Positions 47,319 through 55,598 of a stretch of 64,000 nucleotides of DNA are shown piece after piece. Below the pieces are notes generated by a model. The model ran no database searches and was not told the origin of the DNA. It saw only the letters and a program-made list of their open reading frames with translations. Source of the DNA: Chromatiales bacterium (GTDB lineage: Bacteria > Pseudomonadota > Gammaproteobacteria > UBA6429); NCBI GenBank assembly GCA_027076405.1, contig JALTJN010000362.1, positions 124,001-188,000 on the forward strand. The letters are read 5' to 3'. Both the position numbers and the translations under genes were made by a program. Every line of letters begins with the position of its first letter. The stretch's first letter is position 1.

Positions 47319-47816
47319 ATGAGTAAAAAAAACAAAGTAGAAGATCCTGTTTGTAAAATGAATGTAGACTCCGGAACCTTAGCCTTTAATTATAGGGGGA
47401 TTGAATATTCATTTTGTTCTCAACAATGTCATGAACGTTTTTCATCAAACCCGCAACTATATATTGGCCTACCTGGTAGGCCTGCACCTAAACAACATGA
47501 TATGCATGTTATTAAACGACGTGTTTTAAAGTTAAACGAAATTATTCCTGAAGATGTCGCCGTTGAACTTGAGACCGCGCTGAAAAAAATGATGGGGATT
47601 AAGGAAGTGACGATTGATAAAAAAATTATCCATTTAACATACGATTTATTAGAAGTGACTTCAGAACAAATTGAAATGACAATTAAAGCAACAGGAAAAA
47701 AACTGGCTGCGGATTGGGGGGAGAAATTTAAACGGGCTTTTACGCATTATTTTGAAGAAACTGAACTTGATACAATGGAAGAGACCTACAAGCTACATAA
47801 ATCATGTCATGAATGA
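47319..47816 (+). CDS. YHS-domain protein with HMA-like second domain
   Basis: 165 residues from the ATG at 47319, which follows the CBS stop by one base. An in-frame ATG at 47295 lies inside the CBS gene. The YHS domain is at about 1-50 (DPVCKM, then FCSQQCHERF: C12, C33, C37). Residues about 65-140 have the alternating beta/alpha pattern of an HMA ferredoxin-like fold (IIPEDVAVELETALKKMMGI, KEVTIDKKIIHLTYD) but lack CxxC. It is probably a metal-handling or protein-interaction module. It overlaps the next gene by 8 bases. Confidence 0.82.
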   Translation: MSKKNKVEDPVCKMNVDSGTLAFNYRGIEYSFCSQQCHERFSSNPQLYIGLPGRPAPKQHDMHVIKRRVLKLNEIIPEDVAVELETALKKMMGIKEVTIDKKIIHLTYDLLEVTSEQIEMTIKATGKKLAADWGEKFKRAFTHYFEETELDTMEETYKLHKSCHE

Positions 47817-48492
47817 AAATAAAGACGTTTCCACGAATAATGTCGTTAAAAAAATATTGCTTTTTATCGGATTTTTGTTTTTTATAGCTTATATTTCTTG
47901 GCTGGTTGTTGAACTAGGCTGGATGGATATCCTTAAAGAGCAGGAACAAATGCTAGGCATTATTAAAAATCTTGGCTTAATAGGACCATTTGCAATTATA
48001 TTTTTAATAGCAATCGCAATAGTTGTTAGTCCTATTCCTAGCGCCCCCATTGCTCTTGTATCGGGTGCTTTATATGGACATACCATGGGGACTATTTATG
48101 TAGTAATTGGTGCAGTAACAGGAGCTTTAATTGCTTTTTTGATATCAAGAAAGCTGGGGTATGCTTATATAAATAGAAAACTACATCATAGAGTACCGGT
48201 TAAAATTATTGGTTCACAAAACACGCTAATGTTGATAGTTTTCATTACACGCCTAGCACCTTTCATTTCTTTTGATGTGATTAGTTATGCTGCCGGTTTA
48301 ACTCGTTTAACTACAAGTCGCTTTCTTTTGGCGACTATTATGGGAATAATCCCTATTAGCTTTTTACTTGCGCACTTTGGTAGTGAAGCCGCTAATGGTG
48401 AAATTCAGGAAATCGTTTTTGCCCTGTTTTTTCTTGGATTATTGTCAATGTCATCGATGCTTTATCATTCGTTTAAAAAGAGTAGCAAATAA
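47809..48492 (+). CDS. TVP38/TMEM64 (VTT-domain) membrane protein
   Basis: 227 residues from the ATG at 47809. The frame extends upstream to 47752 inside the YHS gene. About five membrane helices are visible. The VTT signature region reads FLIAIAIVVSPIPSAPIALV with SGALYGHTMGTIYVVIGAVT and LAPFISFDVISYAAGLT. Homologues (DedA-related) are linked to lipid scrambling or transport of polyprenyl phosphate and phospholipids. With patatin and the isoprenoid-reductase-like protein in the same operon, a membrane-lipid theme is suggested. Confidence 0.88.
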   Translation: MNENKDVSTNNVVKKILLFIGFLFFIAYISWLVVELGWMDILKEQEQMLGIIKNLGLIGPFAIIFLIAIAIVVSPIPSAPIALVSGALYGHTMGTIYVVIGAVTGALIAFLISRKLGYAYINRKLHHRVPVKIIGSQNTLMLIVFITRLAPFISFDVISYAAGLTRLTTSRFLLATIMGIIPISFLLAHFGSEAANGEIQEIVFALFFLGLLSMSSMLYHSFKKSSK

Positions 48493-48494
48493 AT

Positions 48495-48953
48495 ATGAAA
48501 TGGATAGCAACAGGTTTTATTCTTACACTGGCAGTATTTCTTATTTCATGCAGTGATGGAGATGTAGAGGAATATAAGGTTGAAGCGAAACAAATCGAAA
48601 TTAAACGTCATATAGACTTGCGCGCTTTTTCTCGAGGACAAAAACTTTATCAACAAAATTGTGCTAAATGCCATGGTAAAAATGCAGAAGGTAATCAACA
48701 ATGGCGTAAAATAGGAGATGATGGCAAGTATCCCGCACCACCTTTAAATGGAACAGCACATACCTGGCATCATTCTACCTCTGTACTGGTGAAGACAATT
48801 AAAGATGGGACTGCCAAAATTGGTGGCAATATGCCAGCATGGAAAAATAAATTAACTGATTCTGATATTTTGGATATTTTGACATGGATCAAAGCGCAGT
48901 GGCCAGATGAAATTTATGCTGCATGGTATAAGAATAACGATGAGAAGAAATAA
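48495..48953 (+). CDS. Monoheme c-type cytochrome, lipoprotein
   Basis: 152 residues. The N-terminal signal with lipobox LISC (about residues 16-19) indicates lipid attachment. The heme site C-A-K-C-H lies at about residue 56, and the distal methionine is likely in GGNMPAWKNKL. The segment NGTAHTWHHS between them is typical of small class I cytochromes next to copper genes. It is 2 bases after the VTT gene. It could pass electrons in periplasmic Cu(I) oxidation or simply be a respiratory carrier. Confidence 0.9.
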   Translation: MKWIATGFILTLAVFLISCSDGDVEEYKVEAKQIEIKRHIDLRAFSRGQKLYQQNCAKCHGKNAEGNQQWRKIGDDGKYPAPPLNGTAHTWHHSTSVLVKTIKDGTAKIGGNMPAWKNKLTDSDILDILTWIKAQWPDEIYAAWYKNNDEKK

Positions 48954-48987
48954 ATAATATTTTAATTAACCGTAATAGGAGAAAATT

Positions 48988-49371
48988 ATGTACGGATTTA
49001 GTACAACCCTTTCAGGTAGCTTTGATGATGCTATCGTAAAAGTGACAGAAGAATTATCAAAAGAAGGTTTTGGTGTTTTAACTGAAATTAACGTTAAAGC
49101 AGTGATGAAGAAAAAACTGGATATTGATAAACGCCCATACACTATTTTAGGTGCATGTAATCCGGTTCTGGCTGATAAAGCCATTTCTGCCGATGCAGAT
49201 ATTGGTTTATTATTGCCCTGTAATGTTCTGGTTAGAGAAGAAGAAGACGGCAGTATTGTTGTTGCCTTTATGGATCCGGCTGTTGTTTTAAATTTAGTAG
49301 ATAAAGAAGGTATCAATGAATTGGCAGCAGAAGTGAAAGCTCGATTAGAGCGTGTTCGTGATGCTCTTTAA
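48988..49371 (+). CDS. DUF302 protein
   Basis: 127 residues with the full DUF302 domain: EELSKEGFGVLTEINVKAVM, then YTILGACNPVLADKAISAD and IGLLLPCNVLVREE. The conserved cysteines in GACNP and LLPCN are present. No signal peptide, so cytoplasmic. The domain function is not established, and it recurs in sulfur- and metal-related loci. AGGAG precedes the ATG. It is the last gene before the terminator at 49410-49436. Confidence 0.92.
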   Translation: MYGFSTTLSGSFDDAIVKVTEELSKEGFGVLTEINVKAVMKKKLDIDKRPYTILGACNPVLADKAISADADIGLLLPCNVLVREEEDGSIVVAFMDPAVVLNLVDKEGINELAAEVKARLERVRDAL

Positions 49372-49409
49372 CGTGATGGTCTTGAAATAGATGAATCATT
49401 TGTGAAAGG

Positions 49410-49436
49410 AAGCCTGCTTTAAGTGGGCTTTTTTTA
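49410..49436 (+). terminator. Terminator closing the metal region
   Basis: AAGCCTGCTT and AAGTGGGCTT pair over ten positions (two G-T pairs), followed by a run of Ts. It lies 39 bases after the DUF302 stop codon. Confidence 0.88.
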
Positions 49437-49538
49437 TGCCTCAATTAGCAGCCGGTTTTCTCTGAATATCATTTGGAGAAAAAATCTGATAGTTTTCACT
49501 ATCAGTTTTTTTAGCGGGGAAGTTATGATTTATTAAGA

Positions 49539-50708
49539 CTAGAATACAACTTCAACTTGCACCGTGGTCGCATTGTCTTTAGCGACAGTGGCGGGCGTTT
49601 CATAAGTATCGCGGTATTCAATAAAACCTTTCACATTTTCATCAAAATAGTAGCTGAGGTTAAGTGTGAGCAGGGAGTATTTACCCTGTCCATTATTGGT
49701 TTCATAGTTTTCCAGACGTACTAGAGGTACCAGAGTCGGGCGACCATTTTCCATAAAGCGGTAAAATCCCTGCAGGTAGTAGCTCTTGTTAGAGACTTCA
49801 CTGCCAGCATTCGTATCATCTTTCGCTTGCATGAAAACACCGGTAAGACGTAAATTTCCAATATCGAATTGGCCATCCATGGAGACACGACTGAATTTTC
49901 GAGCCTGAGTTGCCGTACTGCAATTAGTTTCGGATAACTTACAGCTTCCATTGAGTGCTAGCGCGCCAAGCATCATACCGGGGGCAACGTCATAGGCAAT
50001 ACGCCCGAAAACGATACTGGAATCACTGCCTACCATGTCACCGGTAAGACCACCGACACCAACGTTGTAGAAAAGATTGCCGCTTGGCCGCCCATATAAA
50101 GAAACCTGTTGACGTGAATGGCGTAGTTTTTCTTTATTATCAGCTTGACCGAAGGTTTGATTAAATAGTTCGTAATGTGTTGCGGTCAGGCGGCGCATGT
50201 CGGCATAGGTGTCGTACGGATCGGCCATCATAGTTGGGCCATACCCAATCTGGACATTCATTGATTTATTTTTACTATAAGTAACATGAGCTGAACTTAA
50301 CACGATACCAAAGCCATCTGCTCCCTCAGCTTCCATTTCGAGAAAACCAGCAAGATTTTGTGAAATCTCACCACCAATATAGAGTTCGCCTTCGTGGATA
50401 GCGCGTATTTCAGTTGAGCCAGATTTGGTATTTGTATATGGACGAGCAATCAGTGCGGCAGACATGGGAAATAATTTTTCGAACTGCAGATTCTCGGTCA
50501 ATTTGGTATCACCGTAACTGCTACCGGGAAAACGGTACCCGGCCTCTTTGAATTGTCGCCCTCTCTCGCTGAGAGCAGGAAAGGCGGTATGACAGGCGGA
50601 GCAGGCCATATTATTTTTGCGTGCAAAGGCGGGTATCGCCGAGGCATCAAATGCTATGAATACTGTCGATAGAACAAGGATCTTGATGAATATATTTTTA
50701 ATCTTCAC
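49539..50708 (-). CDS. Monoheme outer-membrane beta-barrel protein
   Basis: 389 residues from a GTG at 50708, chosen because AAGGAG lies 6 bases upstream and a signal peptide follows at once. A longer frame to 50825 would run through the FNR box. The signal peptide ends near DASA. The mature protein begins IPAFARKNNMACSACHTAFP, a heme c motif at C36-x2-C39-H40, then about 320 residues of alternating beta-strands ending in an aromatic/valine strand (VEVVF), as in porins. This heme-plus-barrel family may pass electrons or bind metal at the outer membrane. Function is unproven. Confidence 0.85.
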   Translation of the reverse strand: MKIKNIFIKILVLSTVFIAFDASAIPAFARKNNMACSACHTAFPALSERGRQFKEAGYRFPGSSYGDTKLTENLQFEKLFPMSAALIARPYTNTKSGSTEIRAIHEGELYIGGEISQNLAGFLEMEAEGADGFGIVLSSAHVTYSKNKSMNVQIGYGPTMMADPYDTYADMRRLTATHYELFNQTFGQADNKEKLRHSRQQVSLYGRPSGNLFYNVGVGGLTGDMVGSDSSIVFGRIAYDVAPGMMLGALALNGSCKLSETNCSTATQARKFSRVSMDGQFDIGNLRLTGVFMQAKDDTNAGSEVSNKSYYLQGFYRFMENGRPTLVPLVRLENYETNNGQGKYSLLTLNLSYYFDENVKGFIEYRDTYETPATVAKDNATTVQVEVVF

Positions 50709-50769
50709 ATTCTTCTCCTTATTAGTAATTAATCCCAATTTAATGATAGCTGGAACTGTAAAAATAGCA

Positions 50770-50783
50770 TTGATACACATCAA
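50770..50783. promoter_or_regulatory. FNR/ANR box
   Basis: TTGATACACATCAA matches the FNR consensus TTGAT-N4-ATCAA exactly. It lies 61 bases upstream of the GTG start of the monoheme barrel gene on the - strand, a fitting place for activation under low oxygen. It is over 250 bases from the divergent TonB receptor start. Confidence 0.8.
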
Positions 50784-50870
50784 TTTATAGCGATTGAGTT
50801 TGTTTATTTTGAATCCAAAGAACATGCACTTTTAATGCAACTTAAATGTTTAACATCCTTTTTACTTTTT

Positions 50871-50918
50871 AACTTTGATTGTCTGTAATCAAACAGTTCC
50901 ATCTCATATCAAACAGTT
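50871..50918. promoter_or_regulatory. Upstream activator repeats for the sigma-54 promoter
   Basis: ATCAAACAGTT occurs twice on the + strand (50888-50898 and 50908-50918), exactly 20 bases apart, about two helical turns. AACTTTGATT at 50871-50880 is a near-inverted copy. They stand 60-110 bases upstream of the -24/-12 element, the usual distance for an enhancer-binding protein. Confidence 0.6.
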
Positions 50919-50979
50919 TTGAATGAAAGTTATTAGCCTTTAATCATTAAATAATTGATTCTTATAAATAAAGTGTTTT

Positions 50980-50993
50980 GGCAAACTGCTTGC
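50980..50993 (+). promoter_or_regulatory. Sigma-54 (-24/-12) promoter
   Basis: TTGGCAAACTGCTTGCTA (50978-50995) fits TGGCAC-N5-TTGCA closely, with the invariant GG (50980-50981) and GC (50992-50993) separated by exactly ten bases. It is 44 bases before the ATG of the TonB-dependent receptor. Confidence 0.8.
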
Positions 50994-51037
50994 TATATGA
51001 AGAGGAGAATCGAAAAAAATAATGTTGGGGATGTAAT

Positions 51038-53116
51038 ATGAAAAATAAAACTATTCTTTCGGGTGGTATAACATTGATAGGGAGTCTGATCTTCATTCCT
51101 CTTATGGCTGCGGAAAGTGGTGCAGTTAAAGTTGATGAAGTTTCGGTTATCGGGACACGTGAAGCGCAGTCACTTAAGGAAACAGCATTAAGTATCGGGG
51201 TAATAAAAAAAGAAGAGATAGAAGATGTAAAACCTGCTCATCCTTCCGAGATAATGCAACGTATTCCCGGCGTGCATGTGAATGTCACCGGCGGGGAAGG
51301 GCATATGACGGCGATACGTCAACCGATCACAACAAAAGCAGTTTATCTTTATTTAGAAGATGGTATTCCAACTCGTTCAACCGGTTTCTTTAACCATAAT
51401 GCATTATATGAAATCAATGTTCCGCAATCTGAACGTATCGAAGTTTTAAAGGGGCCTGGTTCTGCCCTTTATGGCAGTGATGCGATTGGCGGCGTTATTA
51501 ATGTAGAAACAAAACCTTCTCCTTTAAAGGCAGAAGCGGACATTTCCGCTGAAGTCGGCGGTTTTGGCTGGAAGCGTTTGTTAATTGGCGGTGGAGACAG
51601 TATGGGGGATGACGGTTATCGAATCAGTCTCAACTTGACTCATACTGATGGCTGGCGAGATTCAACCCAGTATGATCGAAAGAGTACAACCGTGCGTTGG
51701 GATCGCATGCTGGAAAGTGGTGCAAGTCTTAAAACGGTATTATCTACTTCAGATATAGATCAGCAAACAGCAGGTTCTTCACGTTTATTAGCGACGGACT
51801 ATTATAATAATCCAACTTTAAATTACACTCCTATTTCATACCGAAAAGTTTCAGCTTTTAGATTATCGACAGCATACGAAAAAGAAAATAGTGATAGTTT
51901 GTTAAGTGTAACGCCTTATGTTCGATCAAACTCAATGGAGTTACTGCCAAACTGGGCATTAAGTTATGACTCAACTGTTTATGAAACAAAGAATGATTCA
52001 TTAGGTCTTTTAGTTAAATACCGTCAGGATTATAAACCCATGCGTACACGCCTGGTGGTTGGTGCGGATATTGATTACAGTCCGGGTGGACGTCTTGAGC
52101 AAGATATAACTGCGACTAAAACAGGAAATATATATACGTCATATACATTAGGTTCAATATTATATGATTATGATGCAACGTTTTCTGCTTTTTCACCTTA
52201 TACGCATATTGAATTTTCCCCATCGGCTAAACTGCGGGTAACAGCTGGTTTGCGTTATGACCTTATGTCATATGATTACAAAAATAATTTAACGGTATTA
52301 ACAACAGGTAGTCATCGCCGACCTGCTGACACGACAGTTAATTTTAATAATTTGAGTCCAAAACTTGGTGCAACTTATAAAATAAATTCTTCCTTGAATG
52401 GTTTTATCTCTTACCGTCAGGCATTTCGCGCACCTTCCGAGAGCCAGTTGTTCCGTCAGGGTAAAGCAATTAATACGGTTGATTTAAAACCTATCAAAGT
52501 GGCAAGTTTAGAAACAGGCTTACGTAGTACCAGGAAAAATACGCATTATGAAATAACTATTTATTATATGAATAAGCGTGATGATATTTTAACTTACTAT
52601 GATACCGCGGCGAACACGCGTGAAACATTAAATGCAGGAGCAACTTCGCATCAGGGGATTGAGCTTGGTTACGGTCATAGCTATAGTCAATCTTTGTCAC
52701 TCGATATTGCAGCATCTTATGCTAAACATACTTATGAAGAATGGAATCCTAAAACAGGTGTGAGTTATAGCGGAAATGAAATGGAAGCGGCTCCACGTTT
52801 AATAGCAAATACCCGACTTGGTTATAAAGCCGATATTTTAAACGGCGGTAAGATTGAACTGGAATGGGTCAAGTTAGGAGATTACTGGATGGATCCTGCT
52901 AATACTTATAAGTATTCCGGTTATGATGTGTTTAATTTACGTTTAAATCATATCGTTAGTCACAAGTTGGAGTTATATGCACGTCTAATGAATGTAGCCG
53001 ATAAACGCTATGCAACAAATGCGAAATATACGCCGGCAGGCTGGGGGCCAGAGAAGTTTGAATATTCTCCCGGTATGCCACGCACTGCTTATGTTGGTAT
53101 GAAATATAAATTCTGA
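51038..53116 (+). CDS. TonB-dependent outer membrane receptor
   Basis: 692 residues. Signal peptide about 1-26 (IFIPLMAAES). A TonB-box-like stretch VDEVSVIGTRE (about 31-41) is followed by the plug domain (HPSEIMQRIPGVHVNVTGGE, RIEVLKGPGSALYGSDAIGG) and a 22-strand barrel ending in an aromatic residue (YVGMKYKF). The closest theme is the siderophore/metal-chelate receptors. The ligand cannot be named. It heads the operon with a PepSY membrane protein and a TonB protein, which supports metal-chelate uptake. A sigma-54 promoter precedes it. Confidence 0.93.
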   Translation: MKNKTILSGGITLIGSLIFIPLMAAESGAVKVDEVSVIGTREAQSLKETALSIGVIKKEEIEDVKPAHPSEIMQRIPGVHVNVTGGEGHMTAIRQPITTKAVYLYLEDGIPTRSTGFFNHNALYEINVPQSERIEVLKGPGSALYGSDAIGGVINVETKPSPLKAEADISAEVGGFGWKRLLIGGGDSMGDDGYRISLNLTHTDGWRDSTQYDRKSTTVRWDRMLESGASLKTVLSTSDIDQQTAGSSRLLATDYYNNPTLNYTPISYRKVSAFRLSTAYEKENSDSLLSVTPYVRSNSMELLPNWALSYDSTVYETKNDSLGLLVKYRQDYKPMRTRLVVGADIDYSPGGRLEQDITATKTGNIYTSYTLGSILYDYDATFSAFSPYTHIEFSPSAKLRVTAGLRYDLMSYDYKNNLTVLTTGSHRRPADTTVNFNNLSPKLGATYKINSSLNGFISYRQAFRAPSESQLFRQGKAINTVDLKPIKVASLETGLRSTRKNTHYEITIYYMNKRDDILTYYDTAANTRETLNAGATSHQGIELGYGHSYSQSLSLDIAASYAKHTYEEWNPKTGVSYSGNEMEAAPRLIANTRLGYKADILNGGKIELEWVKLGDYWMDPANTYKYSGYDVFNLRLNHIVSHKLELYARLMNVADKRYATNAKYTPAGWGPEKFEYSPGMPRTAYVGMKYKF

Positions 53117-53136
53117 TTCAGAATTTATTTTTTTAG

Positions 53137-54645
53137 ATGATATTTAATCGGTTTTATACCGCACGCTGGACCTTGCATCGACTTCATAAGTGGGTGGGGC
53201 TAATTGCGGCACTATGGTTAATCGTTTTAGGTGTAACGGGTTTAATGCTTGACCATCGTGATACATGGCGATGGTTATGGCAGAGTGGGGTATCAGGAAG
53301 CTGGGTAAAAAATGATGTTGTTAAAAAAAGCAAAGAAGGTCAAATTCGTTTATTTCAAATTAATCCAAACAATAATCAACAGTATATTGCAGGTGGATTA
53401 AGCGGTTTATGGTGGACAGGTAACGCTGGTAAAGATTGGCTAAAAACCAGATTCATTGGCATACAGCATTCGCTAATGATTTCTGCAGTACTTTTTTCAT
53501 CAAACAACAGGGTTTGGATTGCAACCGATAATGGCATTTGGTTATCACTTAATAGCGGGGTAAGTGCGAGACAAATAATACTGGCTAATCAATGGGTATC
53601 TGCAATCGCTGTGAATAAACACACACAGGTAATAACGGGAGTTATTGATAGAACAAAAATATTTAAATATTCAGTAAAAACTAAACAACTCAGTTTTATT
53701 GATAGTAAAAAAATAGAAACTGAATCTTTACCTGATGAAATTAGTTTGTCCCGTTTTATCCGCGACATACATTATGGGCGTGGTGTTTTTTATATTCCAA
53801 TTTCACTTCTATGGAATGACATATCCGCTATTGCCATGGTTGTTTTGCCTTTAACTGGCTTTTTATTTTACTGGTTACCAAAAAGATGGCGACGAAATAT
53901 TCACAAAAAAAAGAAAACATCACATAAAACTAAAAAACAGTCTATACGTTGGCTATTTCGTTTTCACGGGCCAACTTTAGGTCTGATTTCAGCTATTCCT
54001 TTAATTTACTTATCATTAAGCGGTGTTTTGTTGGATCATAGTAAAGAGTTACGTGGTTGGATGAAGTTAATCAAGGTCACTCAAAGCTGGCAAACACCTG
54101 TTTACAATTTAGATAGCTGGAATGGAGAAATTTTTAGTATTGTTGATGATGCAAAGCAGCCAAAAAAAATCAGCATAGGTACACGTTTAGGTCTGTTTAC
54201 TACAACAAATGATGGTCAGACCTGGAAACGTGAAAAGCTTGTTGCTAATAAAGCCCTGTTTGTCTGGACCTTGCGTCGTCATAATGATGCTGTGTTTATT
54301 GGTGGAATGGGAGGCCCAAATTTGATGAAGTTGGGCAAACCGCCATGGAATGTTGTTAAAGGTGTGGGGCATATGCCTTCTGATATAACACTTGATACAA
54401 AATCGAACGGGGTTTGGAAAAGTCACCACGGTTTAATGACAGGGGGCTCAACAAAAAAAAATCTCTTGCAACAAGTTTTATTACCGGGGACTCAATATGT
54501 TCCATGGTTTTATATTGTTGATGGATTACATAGTGGTGCATTAATTCATTCTCAGTGGAAATGGATGAATGACCTTTTTGCCATAATGGCAATATTTTTA
54601 GTGATTACCGGGCTTGTGCGCTGGTGGCGAAAAAAATGGATATAG
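53137..54645 (+). CDS. PepSY-associated membrane protein (reductase-like)
   Basis: 502 residues. The N-terminal RLHKWVGLIAALWLIVLGVTGLMLDH segment is typical of PepSY-TM proteins. Membrane helices follow near 230 (ISAIAMVVLPLTGFLFYWLP), 285 (FHGPTLGLISAIPLIYLSLS) and at the C-terminus (LFAIMAIFLVITGLVRWW). Conserved histidines (H17, FRFHG near 274, SHHGL) could bind heme or metal. Relatives beside TonB receptors are linked to siderophore-iron reduction at the inner membrane. It starts 21 bases after the receptor gene and overlaps the tonB gene. Confidence 0.83.
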   Translation: MIFNRFYTARWTLHRLHKWVGLIAALWLIVLGVTGLMLDHRDTWRWLWQSGVSGSWVKNDVVKKSKEGQIRLFQINPNNNQQYIAGGLSGLWWTGNAGKDWLKTRFIGIQHSLMISAVLFSSNNRVWIATDNGIWLSLNSGVSARQIILANQWVSAIAVNKHTQVITGVIDRTKIFKYSVKTKQLSFIDSKKIETESLPDEISLSRFIRDIHYGRGVFYIPISLLWNDISAIAMVVLPLTGFLFYWLPKRWRRNIHKKKKTSHKTKKQSIRWLFRFHGPTLGLISAIPLIYLSLSGVLLDHSKELRGWMKLIKVTQSWQTPVYNLDSWNGEIFSIVDDAKQPKKISIGTRLGLFTTTNDGQTWKREKLVANKALFVWTLRRHNDAVFIGGMGGPNLMKLGKPPWNVVKGVGHMPSDITLDTKSNGVWKSHHGLMTGGSTKKNLLQQVLLPGTQYVPWFYIVDGLHSGALIHSQWKWMNDLFAIMAIFLVITGLVRWWRKKWI

Positions 54646-55256
54646 AGCAACATATTTATTTGCGTTCATTTTCCCGGCCAGCAAGCTTACCTATTATTAA
54701 ATCACTGGTTTTTGCGTTAGCGGCACATGCTGGATTTTTAATCTCTTGGCAGCATTACGAAATAAAAAAAGTTGCAGAGATACCACAATGGATGAATATT
54801 AAATTAATTGCCGGCTTTGAAGAAAAAGAAAACAAAACACGAAAAGAATTAAAAAAAATCATCCCGCTAAAAAAGAAGATAGCGGGAGAAACTTTCATAA
54901 AAAAAAGAAAGCAGCATAAATTAGTGAGTAAGAAGAAAACAACTTCCCGGGCAACAACATTTATTAAAGCTGATAGCCGTCCATACTTTTTACAAAACCC
55001 GAAACCGGTCTATCCTGCTGCAGCACGACGTAGAGGGATGCAAGGAGTCGTATTATTAGGTGTTAAAATTAGCCGGGATGGTTATGTGAAAAATATTGAA
55101 GTGTTAAAAACATCCGGTTTTAAAGTATTAGATCGCTCTGCAATAAAAAGTGTTTTACTGTGGCGATTTATACCTGCAAAAAAAGGCCTGGAAAATGTCC
55201 CTTCTGTAATGGAAATTCCGATACGATTTATTTTGAAAGAAGCTACTCTTTATTAA
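54636..55256 (+). CDS. TonB-like energy transducer
   Basis: About 206 residues from the ATG at 54636. A GTG at 54624 is also in frame. Both lie inside the end of the PepSY gene. An N-terminal hydrophobic helix (SLVFALAAHAGFLISWQHYE) is followed by a Lys/Arg-rich linker instead of the usual Pro-rich one, then a complete TonB C-terminal domain (about 125-205: PVYPAAARRRGMQGVVLLGV, RDGYVKNIEVLKTSGFKVLD). It probably energises the receptor of the same operon. No exbB/exbD genes are nearby. Confidence 0.88.
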   Translation: MDIEQHIYLRSFSRPASLPIIKSLVFALAAHAGFLISWQHYEIKKVAEIPQWMNIKLIAGFEEKENKTRKELKKIIPLKKKIAGETFIKKRKQHKLVSKKKTTSRATTFIKADSRPYFLQNPKPVYPAAARRRGMQGVVLLGVKISRDGYVKNIEVLKTSGFKVLDRSAIKSVLLWRFIPAKKGLENVPSVMEIPIRFILKEATLY

Positions 55257-55257
55257 T

Positions 55258-55590
55258 TTAATTAAAGATTAAATCCATTGTGATTTCTTCACCATGTTCC
55301 AGCGAACGAATTTGTTTTAACTTGGGAATCCGATTTTCCAGATAACCACATGTTGCAGAAATCATTCCCTGATCTTTATTCTCAATACCATGAAGTAAAT
55401 TCATTGCAACATAATTTACGCGTTGCATTTTATCGGGGGATGTCATCATATCACCGTTAATGTCTATTCCATCATCCATGTCTAAATCCATATTATCGAA
55501 AAATTGGCGTTGCTTTCCCGGTTGCCTTTGGCTTTTGTCAAACTCAAGTACTTTCTGATTATTGACATAAACAGTTAATATATTTGGCAT
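55258..55590 (-). CDS. Small conserved-looking protein of unknown function
   Basis: 110 residues, acidic, soluble. It begins PNILTVYVNNQKVLEFDKSQ, a beta-hairpin-like start. A region rich in Asp and Met (MDLDMDDGIDINGDMM) could bind metal ions, though I know no such family. It starts 8 bases after the GFA gene stop, so both are likely one transcript. The stop codon is 1 base from the convergent tonB gene end. Confidence 0.72.
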   Translation of the reverse strand: MPNILTVYVNNQKVLEFDKSQRQPGKQRQFFDNMDLDMDDGIDINGDMMTSPDKMQRVNYVAMNLLHGIENKDQGMISATCGYLENRIPKLKQIRSLEHGEEITMDLIFN

Positions 55591-55598
55591 AGTCAGAA

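Noticed and set aside
50709..50825. N-terminal extension of the monoheme barrel protein
   Set aside because: The extension would cover a perfect FNR box and lacks a ribosome site, and the GTG at 50708 has AAGGAG and begins a proper signal peptide.
50826..51037. TTTGATT-GTCTGT-AATCAAA read as a second FNR box
   Set aside because: The half-sites TTGAT and ATCAA are separated by 8 bases instead of 4. The sequence is better explained as part of the ATCAAACAGTT repeat set.
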